DNA of 64,000 nucleotides from assembly GCA_000023185.1 (NCBI GenBank), contig CP001622.1, positions 2,294,001-2,358,000 on the forward strand, read 5' to 3'. The position numbers and the translations under genes were made by a program. The notes below the pieces were generated by a model, which made no database searches, had not been told where the DNA came from, and was given only the letters and a program-made list of their open reading frames with translations. Shown piece after piece: positions 17,350-25,824 of this stretch. The first letter of the stretch is position 1. Every line of letters starts with the position of its first letter. The DNA comes from Rhizobium leguminosarum bv. trifolii WSM1325 (GTDB lineage: Bacteria; Pseudomonadota; Alphaproteobacteria; Rhizobiales; Rhizobiaceae).

Positions 17350-18315
17350 TCAGCTCGCCTTGGGACGCCAGACGATATCGCCGGTCACGAGCTTCTTCGG
17401 CAGGATGCCGAGCCCGTAGAACTCGTCTGCGAGTGCTTGCTGATAGGCGGCGGCGGCATCGGTGATGGTCGAGACGCTGCCGAGATCGGCGCCCTTGCGT
17501 GTCAATGTCACGCGCGTCACGTCAGCCGGCACACCGGTAATTTCGGAAAGCTCCTTCACCGTTTCGTCGAGATTGCTCTGTGCCGACTTACCGACCTTGG
17601 CAAGCTCATCGAGCACGTCGACGATCACTTGCCCATTAGCATCGGTAAAATCGCGATTGGCGAGGAAGAAACTGTAGGAGTCGACGATGCCTTCAGCGGT
17701 CGTGATGATACGAGTCTCCGGATCAGCTTCGGCAATCGCCAGATATGGATCCCAGATCGACCAGGCGTCGATACTGCCATTCTTGAAAGCGGCGGCAGCA
17801 TCCGGCGGCGAAAGGTCGAGCTGCTCGACATCTTCGGGCTTCAGGCCTGCCTTGCGCAGAACCTTGACCGTTACATTATGCGCGCTGGAGCCGCGCTTGA
17901 AAGCGACCTTTTTTCCCTTGAGGTCTTCAAGTGTCTTGATCGACGAATCCTTGCGCACGAGGATGGCCGAGGCTGCCGGGCTACCCTTGTAGAGACCGAC
18001 ATAATAGAGCTGCCCGCCGGCCGCCTGGGCAAAGAGCGGCGGTACATCGCCGGTCGCGCCGAAATCGAGAGCGCCTGCGCCTAACGCTTCGAGAAGCGGC
18101 GGGCCGGAGGTGAATTCCGACCAGCTGACGGTAATGCCGTGATCGGCAAGCCGCTTTTCAAGTGCACTGCGACGCTTGGCGAGCGCCAGCACGCCGTTCT
18201 TCTGCCAGCCGATACGGAACTCGCTGGCGGCAGCGCGTGCCGGCCTGACAGCCGGCAGGATTGCCGTGGCCGCAGCTGCTGCGAAAAGCCCGAGCGTTTG
18301 TCGACGTGAAATCAT
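17350..18315 (-). CDS. ssuA: Aliphatic sulfonate ABC transporter substrate-binding protein
   Basis: Periplasmic binding protein (321 aa) of the SsuA/TauA/ThiY-like family. It begins MISRRQTLGLFAAAAA, a twin-arginine-like signal ending at ARA (about residue 28). The mature part carries RIGWQKNGVLALAKRR, FTSGPPLLEALGAGALDFGATGDVPPLFA, VAFKRGSSAHN and DAWSIWDPYLA, which are hallmarks of sulfonate-binding members. The ATG at 18315 follows AGGGG. ssuD, ssuC and ssuB lie downstream on the same strand but after a hairpin and a 378-bp gap. Confidence 0.92.
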   Translation of the reverse strand: MISRRQTLGLFAAAAATAILPAVRPARAAASEFRIGWQKNGVLALAKRRSALEKRLADHGITVSWSEFTSGPPLLEALGAGALDFGATGDVPPLFAQAAGGQLYYVGLYKGSPAASAILVRKDSSIKTLEDLKGKKVAFKRGSSAHNVTVKVLRKAGLKPEDVEQLDLSPPDAAAAFKNGSIDAWSIWDPYLAIAEADPETRIITTAEGIVDSYSFFLANRDFTDANGQVIVDVLDELAKVGKSAQSNLDETVKELSEITGVPADVTRVTLTRKGADLGSVSTITDAAAAYQQALADEFYGLGILPKKLVTGDIVWRPKAS

Positions 18316-18406
18316 GACTTTCCCCTTTTTTATGGTGTCGGGCCTGTCTTTCGGCTGGTCGACCCCGTCAGTGGTGAATTCCATGATGATGAAATCTATA
18401 ATTTAT

Positions 18407-18424
18407 ATCGACAATTTTATTTGC
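18407..18424 (-). promoter_or_regulatory. Copy of the shared ssu motif upstream of ssuA
   Basis: ATCGACAATTTTATTTGC (plus-strand reading) lies about 92 bp before the ssuA start in an AT-rich stretch. See the matching site at 17238-17256. Confidence 0.4.
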
Positions 18425-18513
18425 AAGTTTCCGCCTTTGCTGAAATTTTGCAGCTCGGAAATCGCCCTTGAGCGGATTTTTTTCGCGCGCCATATGCTGC
18501 CTACCATCCCGGC

Positions 18514-18882
18514 TCACTCCCGACCTTCCGCGGCCAGCCGCTCCCGGATGAAGGTGGGGCCACCTGTGAGACGCTTCGCAAGCAGACTTGCGGGATCGAC
18601 CATGCGCCAATAGGGCGTAACCGTCGACACCGGCTCGCCCTTCTCCAGTGCCCCGAAGGATAGCTCGGCGATCGCACGCAAATGCCGCTGCATGGTCACC
18701 GGGCAACAGGCGTCTGCCCCGTATTGAGCAGCGAGACGGCGACGGAGAAGGCCGACGTCGGTGAGGACACCTTCCGGTGCCGATCGAATTTGCTCTGCGA
18801 CCATCTGCTGCGATGGAATAAGCATCGCCTGCATTCCGCTACGGCCTTTGCGCCGCGGCTTGATCGTCGGAATTTCGCTCAT
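18514..18882 (-). CDS. Conserved hypothetical protein
   Basis: Cytoplasmic protein of 122 aa with no signal or membrane segment. The N-terminus is basic (IKPRRKGRSG); residues 20-75 look like an all-helical, possibly DNA-binding region (IPSQQMVAEQIRSAPEG, LLRRRLAAQYGADACCPVTMQRHLRAI), and the C-terminus contains TPYWRMVDPASLLAKRL. A remote likeness to the alkyltransferase DNA-binding domain (PYWRMV) is possible, but the catalytic PCHR motif is absent, so I assign no function. The ATG at 18882 has GGGAGG ideally placed. The codon use and ribosome site support a real gene. Confidence 0.7.
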   Translation of the reverse strand: MSEIPTIKPRRKGRSGMQAMLIPSQQMVAEQIRSAPEGVLTDVGLLRRRLAAQYGADACCPVTMQRHLRAIAELSFGALEKGEPVSTVTPYWRMVDPASLLAKRLTGGPTFIRERLAAEGRE

Positions 18883-19046
18883 GTCACCTCCCGGAAACAT
18901 AATGCCCTGTCGCTAATCTAGGGCTCGGCCGAACGGCGGCCAGCCTCATATGCGCCAATCGGAGGGAAGTCCGTCTTCACGGGCTTTTCTGCTCCCGCCG
19001 TTTCGGTTAATCCTCGGGCCTGCACTTCAGGAAAAGGATAGGACAT

Positions 19047-19916
19047 ATGGCAAAAGTCGCGTTCATCGGTCTCGGCGTCATGGGGTTTCCCATGGCGGGC
19101 CATCTGAAGACGAAAGGCGGCCACGATGTCACCGTCTATAACCGCACGCCGGCAAAAGCCGCCGCCTGGGCCGAGAAATTTTCGGGCCACGCCGCTCCCA
19201 CTCCGGCCAAGGCAGCCACTGGAGCCGATTTCGTCTTCGTCTGCGTCGGCAATGACGAAGATCTCCGCTCGGTGACATTGGGTGAAAACGGCGCCCTGCA
19301 CGGCATGAAGCCGGGTTCGGTGCTGATCGACAACACCACCGCCAGCGCTGAGATCGCCCGCGAACTTCATGCCGCGGCAAAGGAAAAAGGTGTCGATTTC
19401 ATCGATGCGCCCGTCTCCGGCGGCCAGGCCGGCGCCGAAAACGGTGTCCTGACCGTCATGTGCGGCGGCGACGAGGCCGTCTTCGAACGCGCCAGGCCTG
19501 TCATCGACGCCTATGCCCGCATGGTTGGCCTGATGGGGCCGGCAGGCTCGGGCCAGCTGACCAAGATGGTCAACCAGATCTGCATCGCCGGCCTCGTCCA
19601 GGGACTTGCCGAAGCGCTGCATTTCGGCAAGCGCGCCGGCCTGGATATTGAAAAGGTCGTCGAGGTGATTTCCAAGGGTGCGGCCGGTTCCTGGCAGATG
19701 GAAAACCGCCACAAGACCATGAACGCAGGCAAATATGACTTCGGCTTTGCGGTCGACTGGATGCGCAAGGATCTCGGCATCGTGCTCACCGAAGCCCGCC
19801 GCAATGGCGCCAAGCTACCGGTCACCGCCGTCGTCGACCAGTTCTACGGCGACGTGCAGGCAATGGGCGGCAATCGCTGGGACACATCCTCGCTGCTTGC
19901 CCGCCTCGAAAAATGA
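19047..19916 (+). CDS. NAD(P)-dependent 3-hydroxyisobutyrate dehydrogenase-like oxidoreductase
   Basis: Beta-hydroxyacid dehydrogenase, 289 aa. Rossmann motif FIGLGVMGFPMAGHL at residues 6-20, substrate motif FIDAPVSGGQAGAENG at about 117-132, and catalytic Lys in GQLTKMVNQICIAG at about 172 are all intact. The family includes 3-hydroxyisobutyrate, tartronate semialdehyde and glyoxylate/succinic semialdehyde reductases; the exact substrate cannot be set from sequence alone. It starts after AAAAGGATAGGAC and overlaps the AlkD-like gene by 4 bp, so the two are co-translated. Confidence 0.9.
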   Translation: MAKVAFIGLGVMGFPMAGHLKTKGGHDVTVYNRTPAKAAAWAEKFSGHAAPTPAKAATGADFVFVCVGNDEDLRSVTLGENGALHGMKPGSVLIDNTTASAEIARELHAAAKEKGVDFIDAPVSGGQAGAENGVLTVMCGGDEAVFERARPVIDAYARMVGLMGPAGSGQLTKMVNQICIAGLVQGLAEALHFGKRAGLDIEKVVEVISKGAAGSWQMENRHKTMNAGKYDFGFAVDWMRKDLGIVLTEARRNGAKLPVTAVVDQFYGDVQAMGGNRWDTSSLLARLEK

Positions 19917-20596
19917 TCGCCCCCTCCTCCGATGCGGCCGAACTGATCGCGCATCTCGAAACCCTGCGTTCGGAGGAGAATGTCGCCGCCATGGCGCGCT
20001 TCGGCATCGTTACCGATCACGCCCTCGGTATCTCCAATCCCGATATCAGGGCGGTCGCCAGACTGGCGAAGAAGGATCACCTCAGGGCAATGCAGCTCTG
20101 GCGAAGCGATATCCGCGAAGCCCGCCTGCTTGCCCTCTACACAGCCGAGCCGAAGCGGTTGACGTCTGAAGAAGCCCGAAATTGGGCCGCTGATTTCAAC
20201 TCCTGGGAGATCGTCGATTGCGCCGCCGATCTCTTCGTTGAAGCCCGGCTGGATGAACTCATCTCAGACTTCGCCGCCGACGAGCGTGAATTTATCAGGC
20301 GCACCGCCTTCGCCATGATTGCCGGTGCCGCGGTTCACTTGAAGAAGGAACCTGATGCGACCATCCTCGCTTGGTTGCCGCTGATCGAGGCCCATGCCGA
20401 CGACCCGCGAAACTTCGTGCGCAAGGCCGTGAATTGGGCCCTGCGCAGTATCGGCAAGCGCAATCTCGCCTGCCATGCGCCGGCCCTGGCACTCGCAAGG
20501 ATCCTGGCGGAAAGCCCTGATAAAACCGCCCACTGGATCGGCAAGGATGCCGCCAGGGAACTGGCCGACGAAAAGCTGTTGGCACGGTTGAGATGA
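19913..20596 (+). CDS. DNA alkylation repair protein (AlkD-like HEAT repeat)
   Basis: A 227-aa all-helical protein of the AlkC/AlkD superfamily, which removes or recognises alkylated bases by bending DNA without base flipping. Visible landmarks are ARFGIVTDHALGISNPDIR, FNSWEIVDCAADLF, RRTAFAMIAGAAVHLKK and FVRKAVNWALRSIGKRN, the last being the strongest family signature with DNA-facing Arg/Lys. It overlaps the dehydrogenase stop (ATGA). The functional link to the dehydrogenase is unclear. A 270-bp inverted-repeat element begins 23 bp downstream. Confidence 0.87.
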   Translation: MIAPSSDAAELIAHLETLRSEENVAAMARFGIVTDHALGISNPDIRAVARLAKKDHLRAMQLWRSDIREARLLALYTAEPKRLTSEEARNWAADFNSWEIVDCAADLFVEARLDELISDFAADEREFIRRTAFAMIAGAAVHLKKEPDATILAWLPLIEAHADDPRNFVRKAVNWALRSIGKRNLACHAPALALARILAESPDKTAHWIGKDAARELADEKLLARLR

Positions 20597-20619
20597 GGCG
20601 GGATGCCGGCTCGAATAAC

Positions 20620-20891
20620 TAGAGCCTTTCCGGGTTAGATTGAAGCATTCTGTTGGCTCAAACGGAGTCGGATGGTCGACCGGCCGGCGCGCGTCGTAGC
20701 CCAGCTCTACGGCCAAGCCGGCCGGTCGATCAGCCGGCCCGTTTCAGCCAACCCGAAGGGCCGGGCATCTTTCCGCCAGGACAAAGGCGATCGGCTCGGA
20801 CGTACCCTGGGGTATGCCCGTCGCCAATCGCCTTTGCCCTGACGAAAACCTGCTCCGGCAGAATGCTTCAATCTAACCCGGAAAGGCTCTA
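20620..20891. repeat. 270-bp inverted-repeat mosaic element (RIME/MITE-like)
   Basis: Outer arms 20620-20652 and 20859-20891 are perfect 33-bp inverted repeats, beginning TAGAGCCTTTCCGGG and ending CCCGGAAAGGCTCTA. Inside are further pairs: GGCGATCGGC near 20788 with GCCAATCGCC near 20823, and GGCCGG/CCGGCC blocks near 20685-20735. No transposase is present and no clear target duplication flanks it. It resembles the Rhizobium intergenic mosaic elements; membership is inferred. Its right end is 2 bp from the LysR stop codon. Confidence 0.8.
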
Positions 20892-20893
20892 AA

Positions 20894-21790
20894 TCAATGC
20901 TGCCTGGATTTTTCGACCAGGAAATCGATCAGGACCCGCACCGCCGGCGGCATGCCCTTCGCTGTCGTGAAGACGATGTAGAACTGGCTCTCCTCCGACT
21001 GCCATTCCGGCAGCACCCGCACCAGCTTGCCGGCCTGGAGATCGGCCTCGCAGGCACTTTCGAGCAAAAGCCCGAAGCCGAGGCCGGCACGGGCTGCGTC
21101 GAGGATGGCGGTCATACTGCGGCAGGTGAGCCGCGGCTGATGCCGAATCACCAGCTTGGCGTCATTCGGACCGACCAGTTCCCAGGTGTGGAACGACACC
21201 CATGACGTCATCGCCAGCGTCGGCAGGTCCGCGAGTTCGTCCACACAATGCAAGTTGCCGGTACGTTCGACGAGCGACGGACTTGCGACCAGGATACGCC
21301 TGATACGGTCGAGCTTACGCATCGTCAGGCTCGTCTGCGTCTCCGGCTCGTTGGTCGCCCTCACCTCGAGGTCGATCCGTTCGTTGATGAGATCGGCGCG
21401 CCGGTCGGAGCCGATGATCTGCAGCTTGATCTTCGGATAACGTTCCAGGAATTCGGGCAGGATCCCCCCGACCGATATGTCGACGAGACCTAGCGGGCAG
21501 CCCATACGCACCACACCTTGCGGGTCGGACTGAGCCTCGCTGACGATCGATTTGGCGCGATCGGCCTCCTGCAGGATGGTCTGGCATCTTTCGTAGAAAG
21601 CCTGGCCGATCTCAGTCACCCGGAAGTGGCGAGTCGAGCGTTCTATGAGCCTTGCGCCAAGCCCTTCCTCAAGCCGGCTGACCCGCCTGCTGAGCTTCGA
21701 ACGTGGTATTTTTAGATCGCGACTTGCAGAAGCGAAACCGCCGCTGGAGACGACAGCGGCGAAATAATAGTAGTCGTTGAGATCGTCCAT
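20894..21790 (-). CDS. LysR-family transcriptional regulator
   Basis: 298-aa regulator with an N-terminal winged helix (YYYFAAVVSSGGFASASRDLKIPRSKLSRRVSRLEEGLGARL, split across the recognition helix) and a periplasmic-binding-like effector domain (residues 90-295). The start DLNDYYYFAAVV is typical of the DsdC/CrgA-like LysR group with quinone-, aromatic- or amino-acid-type ligands. The next gene over, the porin, is on the same strand 447 bp away, so no divergent target is apparent. The inverted-repeat element abuts its 3' end. Confidence 0.88.
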   Translation of the reverse strand: MDDLNDYYYFAAVVSSGGFASASRDLKIPRSKLSRRVSRLEEGLGARLIERSTRHFRVTEIGQAFYERCQTILQEADRAKSIVSEAQSDPQGVVRMGCPLGLVDISVGGILPEFLERYPKIKLQIIGSDRRADLINERIDLEVRATNEPETQTSLTMRKLDRIRRILVASPSLVERTGNLHCVDELADLPTLAMTSWVSFHTWELVGPNDAKLVIRHQPRLTCRSMTAILDAARAGLGFGLLLESACEADLQAGKLVRVLPEWQSEESQFYIVFTTAKGMPPAVRVLIDFLVEKSRQH

Positions 21791-22123
21791 AAGAACAAGC
21801 TATCCGAGAGTAGGAATGAATGCCGGCCCCCAGCAAGGGTTGTATCCTCTCTCCCAAAAAGCTGTGATCACATTGTCGGCATTGGATTTTCTTTTCGCGA
21901 CCTATTGCGGCAAAGCCAGCCGACGCCGGGCAGACAGACCAACAGCCGTCCGCACGATAATTCTATCGGTGGATCCAGCTCGTTTGAAAGATTGAAAAAC
22001 GGAGTGCCTCGAGAGGCGAGGCTGGCAGATGCCGACGTGCGATACGCAACGTACCTGTTGGGTTCACCTCAAAAGGCGATTCTGAAAAACGGCATTGAAG
22101 ACGGCGCTTCAAAAACGCTGCAA

Positions 22124-22155
22124 GGACGGTCCGGCAGGGAAGACCGGACCCGTCC
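22124..22155 (-). terminator. Second hairpin behind the porin gene
   Basis: GGACGGTCCGG and CCGGACCCGTCC pair with one bulged G around a 9-base loop, followed on the minus strand by GCGTTTTTG. It lies 83 bp past the porin stop. Confidence 0.5.
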
Positions 22156-22199
22156 CCGTAGCTGATCGGAGGTCACTCGGATCAGAAACTGATTTAAGT

Positions 22200-22223
22200 G
22201 CTCCCGGTCCGAAGACCGGGAGC
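22200..22223 (-). terminator. First hairpin behind the porin gene
   Basis: Perfect 10-bp stem GCTCCCGGTC/GACCGGGAGC with a CGAA tetraloop, 15 bp past the porin stop. Likely the 3' end of the porin message. Confidence 0.75.
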
Positions 22224-22237
22224 ATCCACTAAGTGGA

Positions 22238-23260
22238 TTAGAACGAACGCTGCAGACGGAAGTAGCCCGTCGTGGAGTCGTCACCATCATCCGGATCGAG
22301 GTACTGAACCGAAGCCTTGGCGTAGAAGTTGTCGACGATCTGGTAATCAACCGTCAGACCGACCTTCCAGGCATCGCCGAGACCGTCGAAGTCATCCGGA
22401 ACGGCCTTGTCGCCGCCGAAGTAGTTGCCGTAGTACTGAACGGCCGGCGTGATCTTCAGCTTGTCAGTTGCCTTGATTGCGTATTCGGCAGCAACAGCCC
22501 ATTCAGCCGAAGAGTAGTAGGAGTTCGGGCCGGAAGAGTATACGCCGGCGAGGCCGAGCGTACCGGGACCGATGTCAACCGTGCCCATTGCACGGACAGC
22601 ACCGTCTTCGTTGTCGACGTCATAGCCACCGGTGATCTGGTAGCTGAACGCACCGGCAGTGCCACCAACGCCGAAGGCAACGCCAACGTTGTTGGCTTCT
22701 TCGTCGGCCTTGTAGACGCCGTCTTCCAGTTCGTCGACGCTGAGGCCAGCGTAGAAGGTGCCGCTTTCATACTGATAACGGATGGAGTTGTGCAGCGTTA
22801 CAACCGAGCCGATGTCGTCGGTTTCGCCGGAGAGACCATCGTCCCACCAGCTGTAGAACAGACCGGCGCGGAAGCCCGCGACGTCGAGGTAAGCGGAGTC
22901 GAGAATGGCGTCCTGATCGGTGGCGTTGTCAGCATTGAACTGCATGACGATGACGCCGGTCAGCGGACCATACTCGGTGTCGCTCTTGGCCGTGAACTGA
23001 ACCTGACCGCGGGTGACGGCATCCCAGTCCGAATCGCCGCCGACATCTTCGCCAACGTTAACCTGGAAACGGATGTAGCCTTCGATCTTGAGGCAGGTTT
23101 CGGTGCCCGGGATGTAGAAGTAGCCGGTGCCGTAAGCGTCGCAGACGCGAACATATTCAACCGGTTCCGGCTCAGCAGCAACAATAGCGTCAGCTGCAAG
23201 AACCGGCGTCGATGCAGCAAATGCTGCTGCTGATGCAAGCAAAACCATTCTGATGTTCAT
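22238..23260 (-). CDS. ropA: Outer-membrane porin of the RopA/Omp2 family
   Basis: Porin of 340 aa: signal peptide (residues 1-22, ending VLAADA), then the alphaproteobacterial porin hallmark EPVEYVRVCDAYGTGYFYIPGTETCLKIEGY, alternating beta-strands through the barrel, acidic loop segments and the terminal strand ending RLQRSF with the C-terminal Phe recognised by the BAM complex. The two Cys near residues 39 and 51 probably form a disulfide, as in other members. General diffusion of small hydrophilic solutes is expected. Rhizobia carry several paralogs; ropA is used in the family sense. Confidence 0.9.
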   Translation of the reverse strand: MNIRMVLLASAAAFAASTPVLAADAIVAAEPEPVEYVRVCDAYGTGYFYIPGTETCLKIEGYIRFQVNVGEDVGGDSDWDAVTRGQVQFTAKSDTEYGPLTGVIVMQFNADNATDQDAILDSAYLDVAGFRAGLFYSWWDDGLSGETDDIGSVVTLHNSIRYQYESGTFYAGLSVDELEDGVYKADEEANNVGVAFGVGGTAGAFSYQITGGYDVDNEDGAVRAMGTVDIGPGTLGLAGVYSSGPNSYYSSAEWAVAAEYAIKATDKLKITPAVQYYGNYFGGDKAVPDDFDGLGDAWKVGLTVDYQIVDNFYAKASVQYLDPDDGDDSTTGYFRLQRSF

Positions 23261-23286
23261 TTACCAATCCATTCCTTTGTCGATCG

Positions 23287-23326
23287 GGGCTGGCTTCAGA
23301 TCGGGTAGTCGATTTGAAGCCGGCCC
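23287..23326 (-). promoter_or_regulatory. Stem-loop in the porin 5' UTR
   Basis: GGGCTGGCTTCA (23287-23298) pairs with TGAAGCCGGCCC (23315-23326) with one mismatch or wobble and a 16-base loop. It lies 27 bp before the porin ATG and just outside the AAAGGAATGG ribosome site. Possibly an mRNA-stabilising 5' structure, as known for other abundant porin messages. Confidence 0.45.
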
Positions 23327-23937
23327 AGTTTGAACAGCCATCTCGGCGTGCGGATCGATCGAACCGCCAAACCGTCATCACATACAAGGACCTATCAAGC
23401 AATTCTCGAAACACGCCAGGTGGGCTCCTTCGAGCAACTTTCCCCGGTGACGTGATTTTTATACAACAACTTCAAATATTTAGGCGAAAAACACGACAAA
23501 CGGCTCCGCGACGGAAATCCTCCATCGCAAGCCGCAAAACGCTACACCCCATCTGTCAAATTCTCCACCGCTCGACCCCCGTCGAACATACTGGTGAAGC
23601 GCATAAACTCTACCGCCGGCTAACAAGCACAAACAAGGCAGCGGTTTAGAACATGGTGTTCTGAATTCGATACCAATGAGACGAAATTATGACATATCGC
23701 CCCGTGGTTTCATCAACCATAACCCCGGAATCCTTACCAGGCTATTCACTTTTCCAGGAATTTGGGTCGATTTGAGCGTTTTTTTGCTATTTTTGAGGCT
23801 TTTTTGCAATCGCCGACCGCACTGGCCAAAACTTGGTTTTGCGGAACCGGCATTCCCGCTTGCGGCCAGAACACACCCATTAGGTATATCCCCGGTCAGA
23901 CTCACGCGTGGTCCCAGTCTTCGGATTTGGCATTATC

Positions 23938-23959
23938 GCGTGCGGTCATGACCGCACGC
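23938..23959 (-). terminator. Palindrome behind the Lrp-family gene
   Basis: Perfect 22-bp palindrome with half-site GCGTGCGGTCA, 7 bp past the Lrp stop. It can form a stem with essentially no loop and has no T-run, so terminator function is tentative. Confidence 0.4.
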
Positions 23960-23965
23960 TTGACC

Positions 23966-24460
23966 TCAATCCTCGTTGGATTTGGCATTGTCGAGAATCA
24001 TGTAGTCGAGCGGCAGCTGCGTCGAATACTTGATCTGCTCCATCGCAAAGGCGGAGGAAACGTCGCGAATCTCAATCTTGGCGATCATCCGCTTATAAAA
24101 AGCGTCATAGGCGGCAATATCAGGCACGACGACTCGCAGGAGATAATCGACATCGCCGCTCATCCGGTAAAATTCGACCACTTCGGGGAATTCGGCGACC
24201 ACCTCGGAAAAGCGGCGCAGCCATTCAATCGAATGGGTGGCGGTGCGAATCGACACGAAGACGGTGACCTTGGTGTTGACCTTCTCCGGATCAAGGATGG
24301 CGACTCGGCGCTTGATGACGCCGTCTTCTTCCATTTTCTGGATGCGCCGCCAGCATGGCGTCGTCGAAAGCCCCACTTTCTTGGCGAGATCGGCAACGGC
24401 AAGCGTCGAATCTTCTTGCAGAAGACGCAGTATTTTTCGGTCGAGGCGGTCCATGCGCAC
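23966..24460 (-). CDS. Lrp/AsnC-family transcriptional regulator
   Basis: 164-aa feast/famine regulator: N-terminal helix-turn-helix LDRKILRLLQEDSTLAVADLAKKVGLSTTPCWRRIQKME in two pieces, hinge, then a RAM ligand domain (MSGDVDYLLRVVVPDIAAYDAFYKRMI). It probably responds to an amino acid and controls amino-acid metabolism. The GTG at 24460 lies 5 bases from AAAGGA; an ATG at 24454 is an alternative. No adjacent divergent metabolic gene reveals the target. Confidence 0.9.
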   Translation of the reverse strand: MRMDRLDRKILRLLQEDSTLAVADLAKKVGLSTTPCWRRIQKMEEDGVIKRRVAILDPEKVNTKVTVFVSIRTATHSIEWLRRFSEVVAEFPEVVEFYRMSGDVDYLLRVVVPDIAAYDAFYKRMIAKIEIRDVSSAFAMEQIKYSTQLPLDYMILDNAKSNED

Positions 24461-24523
24461 AACAGTCCTTTCGAATTATTTTCTTTGTATAACTCGATTC
24501 CGTGCAACTAAAAGAATTTTGTT

Positions 24524-25156
24524 TCAGGAAAGCAGCATTTTCGTCCGTTCCTGCAAGACCGGGAGCAATTCTTCCTCGAACCAAGGATTGCGCTTCAGCC
24601 AGCCGCTGTTGCGCCAGCTCGGGTGCGGCAGCGGCAGCACCGCCGGCGATCGGTTGGACAGAAAACAGTCACGCCATGCCCGCACCGTCTCGGTCATATT
24701 GTCCCGCCTTTCACCGGCCATATGCCAGGCCTGCGCATATTGGCCGATGACCAGCACCAGTTCGATCTGCGGCATGGCCGAGATCACCCTTTGCCGCCAG
24801 AACGGCGCGCATTCACGCCGCGGCGGCAGATCCGCGCCCTTGTCGTCGTAGCCGGGAAAGCAGAAGCCCATCGGCACGATAGCGAATCGGTCGCGGTCGT
24901 AGAAGCTTGCCCTGTCAACACCGAGCCATGATCGCAGGCGGTCTCCCGATGCATCGTCGAACGGCAGGCCGCTCTCATGCACCCGAAGCCCGGGCGCCTG
25001 CCCGGCGATCAGGATGCGCGCGTTCGATGAGATCACCACCACTGGCCGCGGCTCGTGCGGCAGCCGGTGTTCGAGGCCTTTTCCCGGTGCGTCTCGACAG
25101 ATGCGACAGGAGCCGATCTCCTGCCGCAGCATCTCCAGCATGGCTTCGTCGCTCAT
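24524..25156 (-). CDS. Uracil-DNA glycosylase superfamily protein
   Basis: 210-aa protein of the UDG superfamily. It carries SSNARILIAGQAPGLRVHESG (motif-1 position GQAPG), FYDRDRFAIVPMGFCFPGYDDKGADLPPR and PLPHPSWRNSGW, where the conserved His-Pro-Ser stands in motif 2. CRICRD near residue 17 resembles the first part of an iron-sulfur Cys set of family 4/5 enzymes, but I do not see the complete four-Cys pattern. Removal of uracil or related bases from DNA is possible but not certain. ATG 25156 has GGGAG 7 bases upstream; the open frame beyond it is antisense. It lies 4 bp past the nuclease gene. Confidence 0.83.
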   Translation of the reverse strand: MSDEAMLEMLRQEIGSCRICRDAPGKGLEHRLPHEPRPVVVISSNARILIAGQAPGLRVHESGLPFDDASGDRLRSWLGVDRASFYDRDRFAIVPMGFCFPGYDDKGADLPPRRECAPFWRQRVISAMPQIELVLVIGQYAQAWHMAGERRDNMTETVRAWRDCFLSNRSPAVLPLPHPSWRNSGWLKRNPWFEEELLPVLQERTKMLLS

Positions 25157-25160
25157 GACT

Positions 25161-25718
25161 TTACTCCCATCCGACAGCCTGCCCGATAAAGCGCAGGACG
25201 CCGTCGAAACCGGAACTCTGGCGCGCATGGTCGCGCACATCGCGTGGCCGCTCGAAAGTCCCGGCCCAGAGGCCCGCCTTCTGGCCCTTTGCCTCGGCCT
25301 CCTCTTTGCCATAATCGCCATAAGAAATGGCCATGCCCCGGCGCACCATGGCGGCATTGATGTCGCCGCCCGCCCCGCTCCGGCAGACGACGAGCAGCCT
25401 GTCGTAGCGGTCGCGCCGGCTGCCCTGACAAACAGTTCCCGATGCCAGCACCATATCCTGCAGCGCCTCGCGCGCCGCGCGCCCGCAGGCCCAGGCCTTC
25501 CCCGCCCGCTCGCAGCTTTGGTTGAGCTCCGGCGCATCGATGCCTTCGAGGCGCAACCGTTCGCCTCCCAACGCCAGACTGTCACCGTCGGCAGCATGAA
25601 AGGCGCCGGCATGCTCGATTTTTGCTGCATCGTTGAGCTTGGCGGCGATCAGCGCCACGAGCACCAGCAGGGCAAAAGCGGTCACGCCGTCGCGAATCAG
25701 GCGCAGGCCCCGTGTCAC
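25161..25718 (-). CDS. Thermonuclease-family (SNase-like) membrane-anchored nuclease
   Basis: 185-aa protein with an N-terminal membrane anchor (about residues 10-27), then an SNase domain: DGDSLALGGERLRLEGIDAPELNQ (catalytic Asp/Arg region), the second Arg cluster SRRDRYDRLLVVC and ISYGDYGKEEAEAKGQKAGLW. Probably a periplasmic, calcium-dependent sugar-nonspecific nuclease. The GTG start at 25718 has AGGAGG 7 bases upstream. The glycosylase-family gene follows 4 bp downstream, so the two are co-transcribed. Confidence 0.87.
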   Translation of the reverse strand: MTRGLRLIRDGVTAFALLVLVALIAAKLNDAAKIEHAGAFHAADGDSLALGGERLRLEGIDAPELNQSCERAGKAWACGRAAREALQDMVLASGTVCQGSRRDRYDRLLVVCRSGAGGDINAAMVRRGMAISYGDYGKEEAEAKGQKAGLWAGTFERPRDVRDHARQSSGFDGVLRFIGQAVGWE

Positions 25719-25824
25719 GCTTTCGCCTCCTTAAAAAACAAATCCTTGGCAAAGATGGCAAACATCTTCTTAAGAATTGTCGGTTAGGCTCTTATCCACC
25801 CTGGGATGAAGTTTCAACGTGCAC

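Larger units (their letters stand above)
21791..22237. other. Intergenic region between LysR and porin genes
   Basis: It contains the LysR promoter region and two hairpins behind the porin gene. Otherwise I see no gene. A small plus-strand reading frame near 21905-22165 has no ribosome site. Confidence 0.5.
23261..23965. other. Long regulatory region upstream of the porin
   Basis: 705 bp with no convincing gene; the frames through it have poor codon use and no ribosome sites. It holds a porin 5'-UTR stem-loop (23287-23326), AT-rich DNA at 23455-23490 and 23740-23810 suitable for promoters, and a palindrome behind the Lrp gene (23938-23959). A small RNA gene cannot be excluded. Confidence 0.5.

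Noticed and set aside
20653..20892. 79-codon plus-strand frame inside the 270-bp inverted-repeat element
   Set aside because: Such frames recur in dispersed rhizobial repeats and are usually spurious; it has no ribosome site and simply spans the palindromes.
23676..23951. 91-codon frame in the porin upstream region
   Set aside because: It has no ribosome site and poor codon bias, and it crosses AT-rich promoter-like sequence; not kept as a gene.
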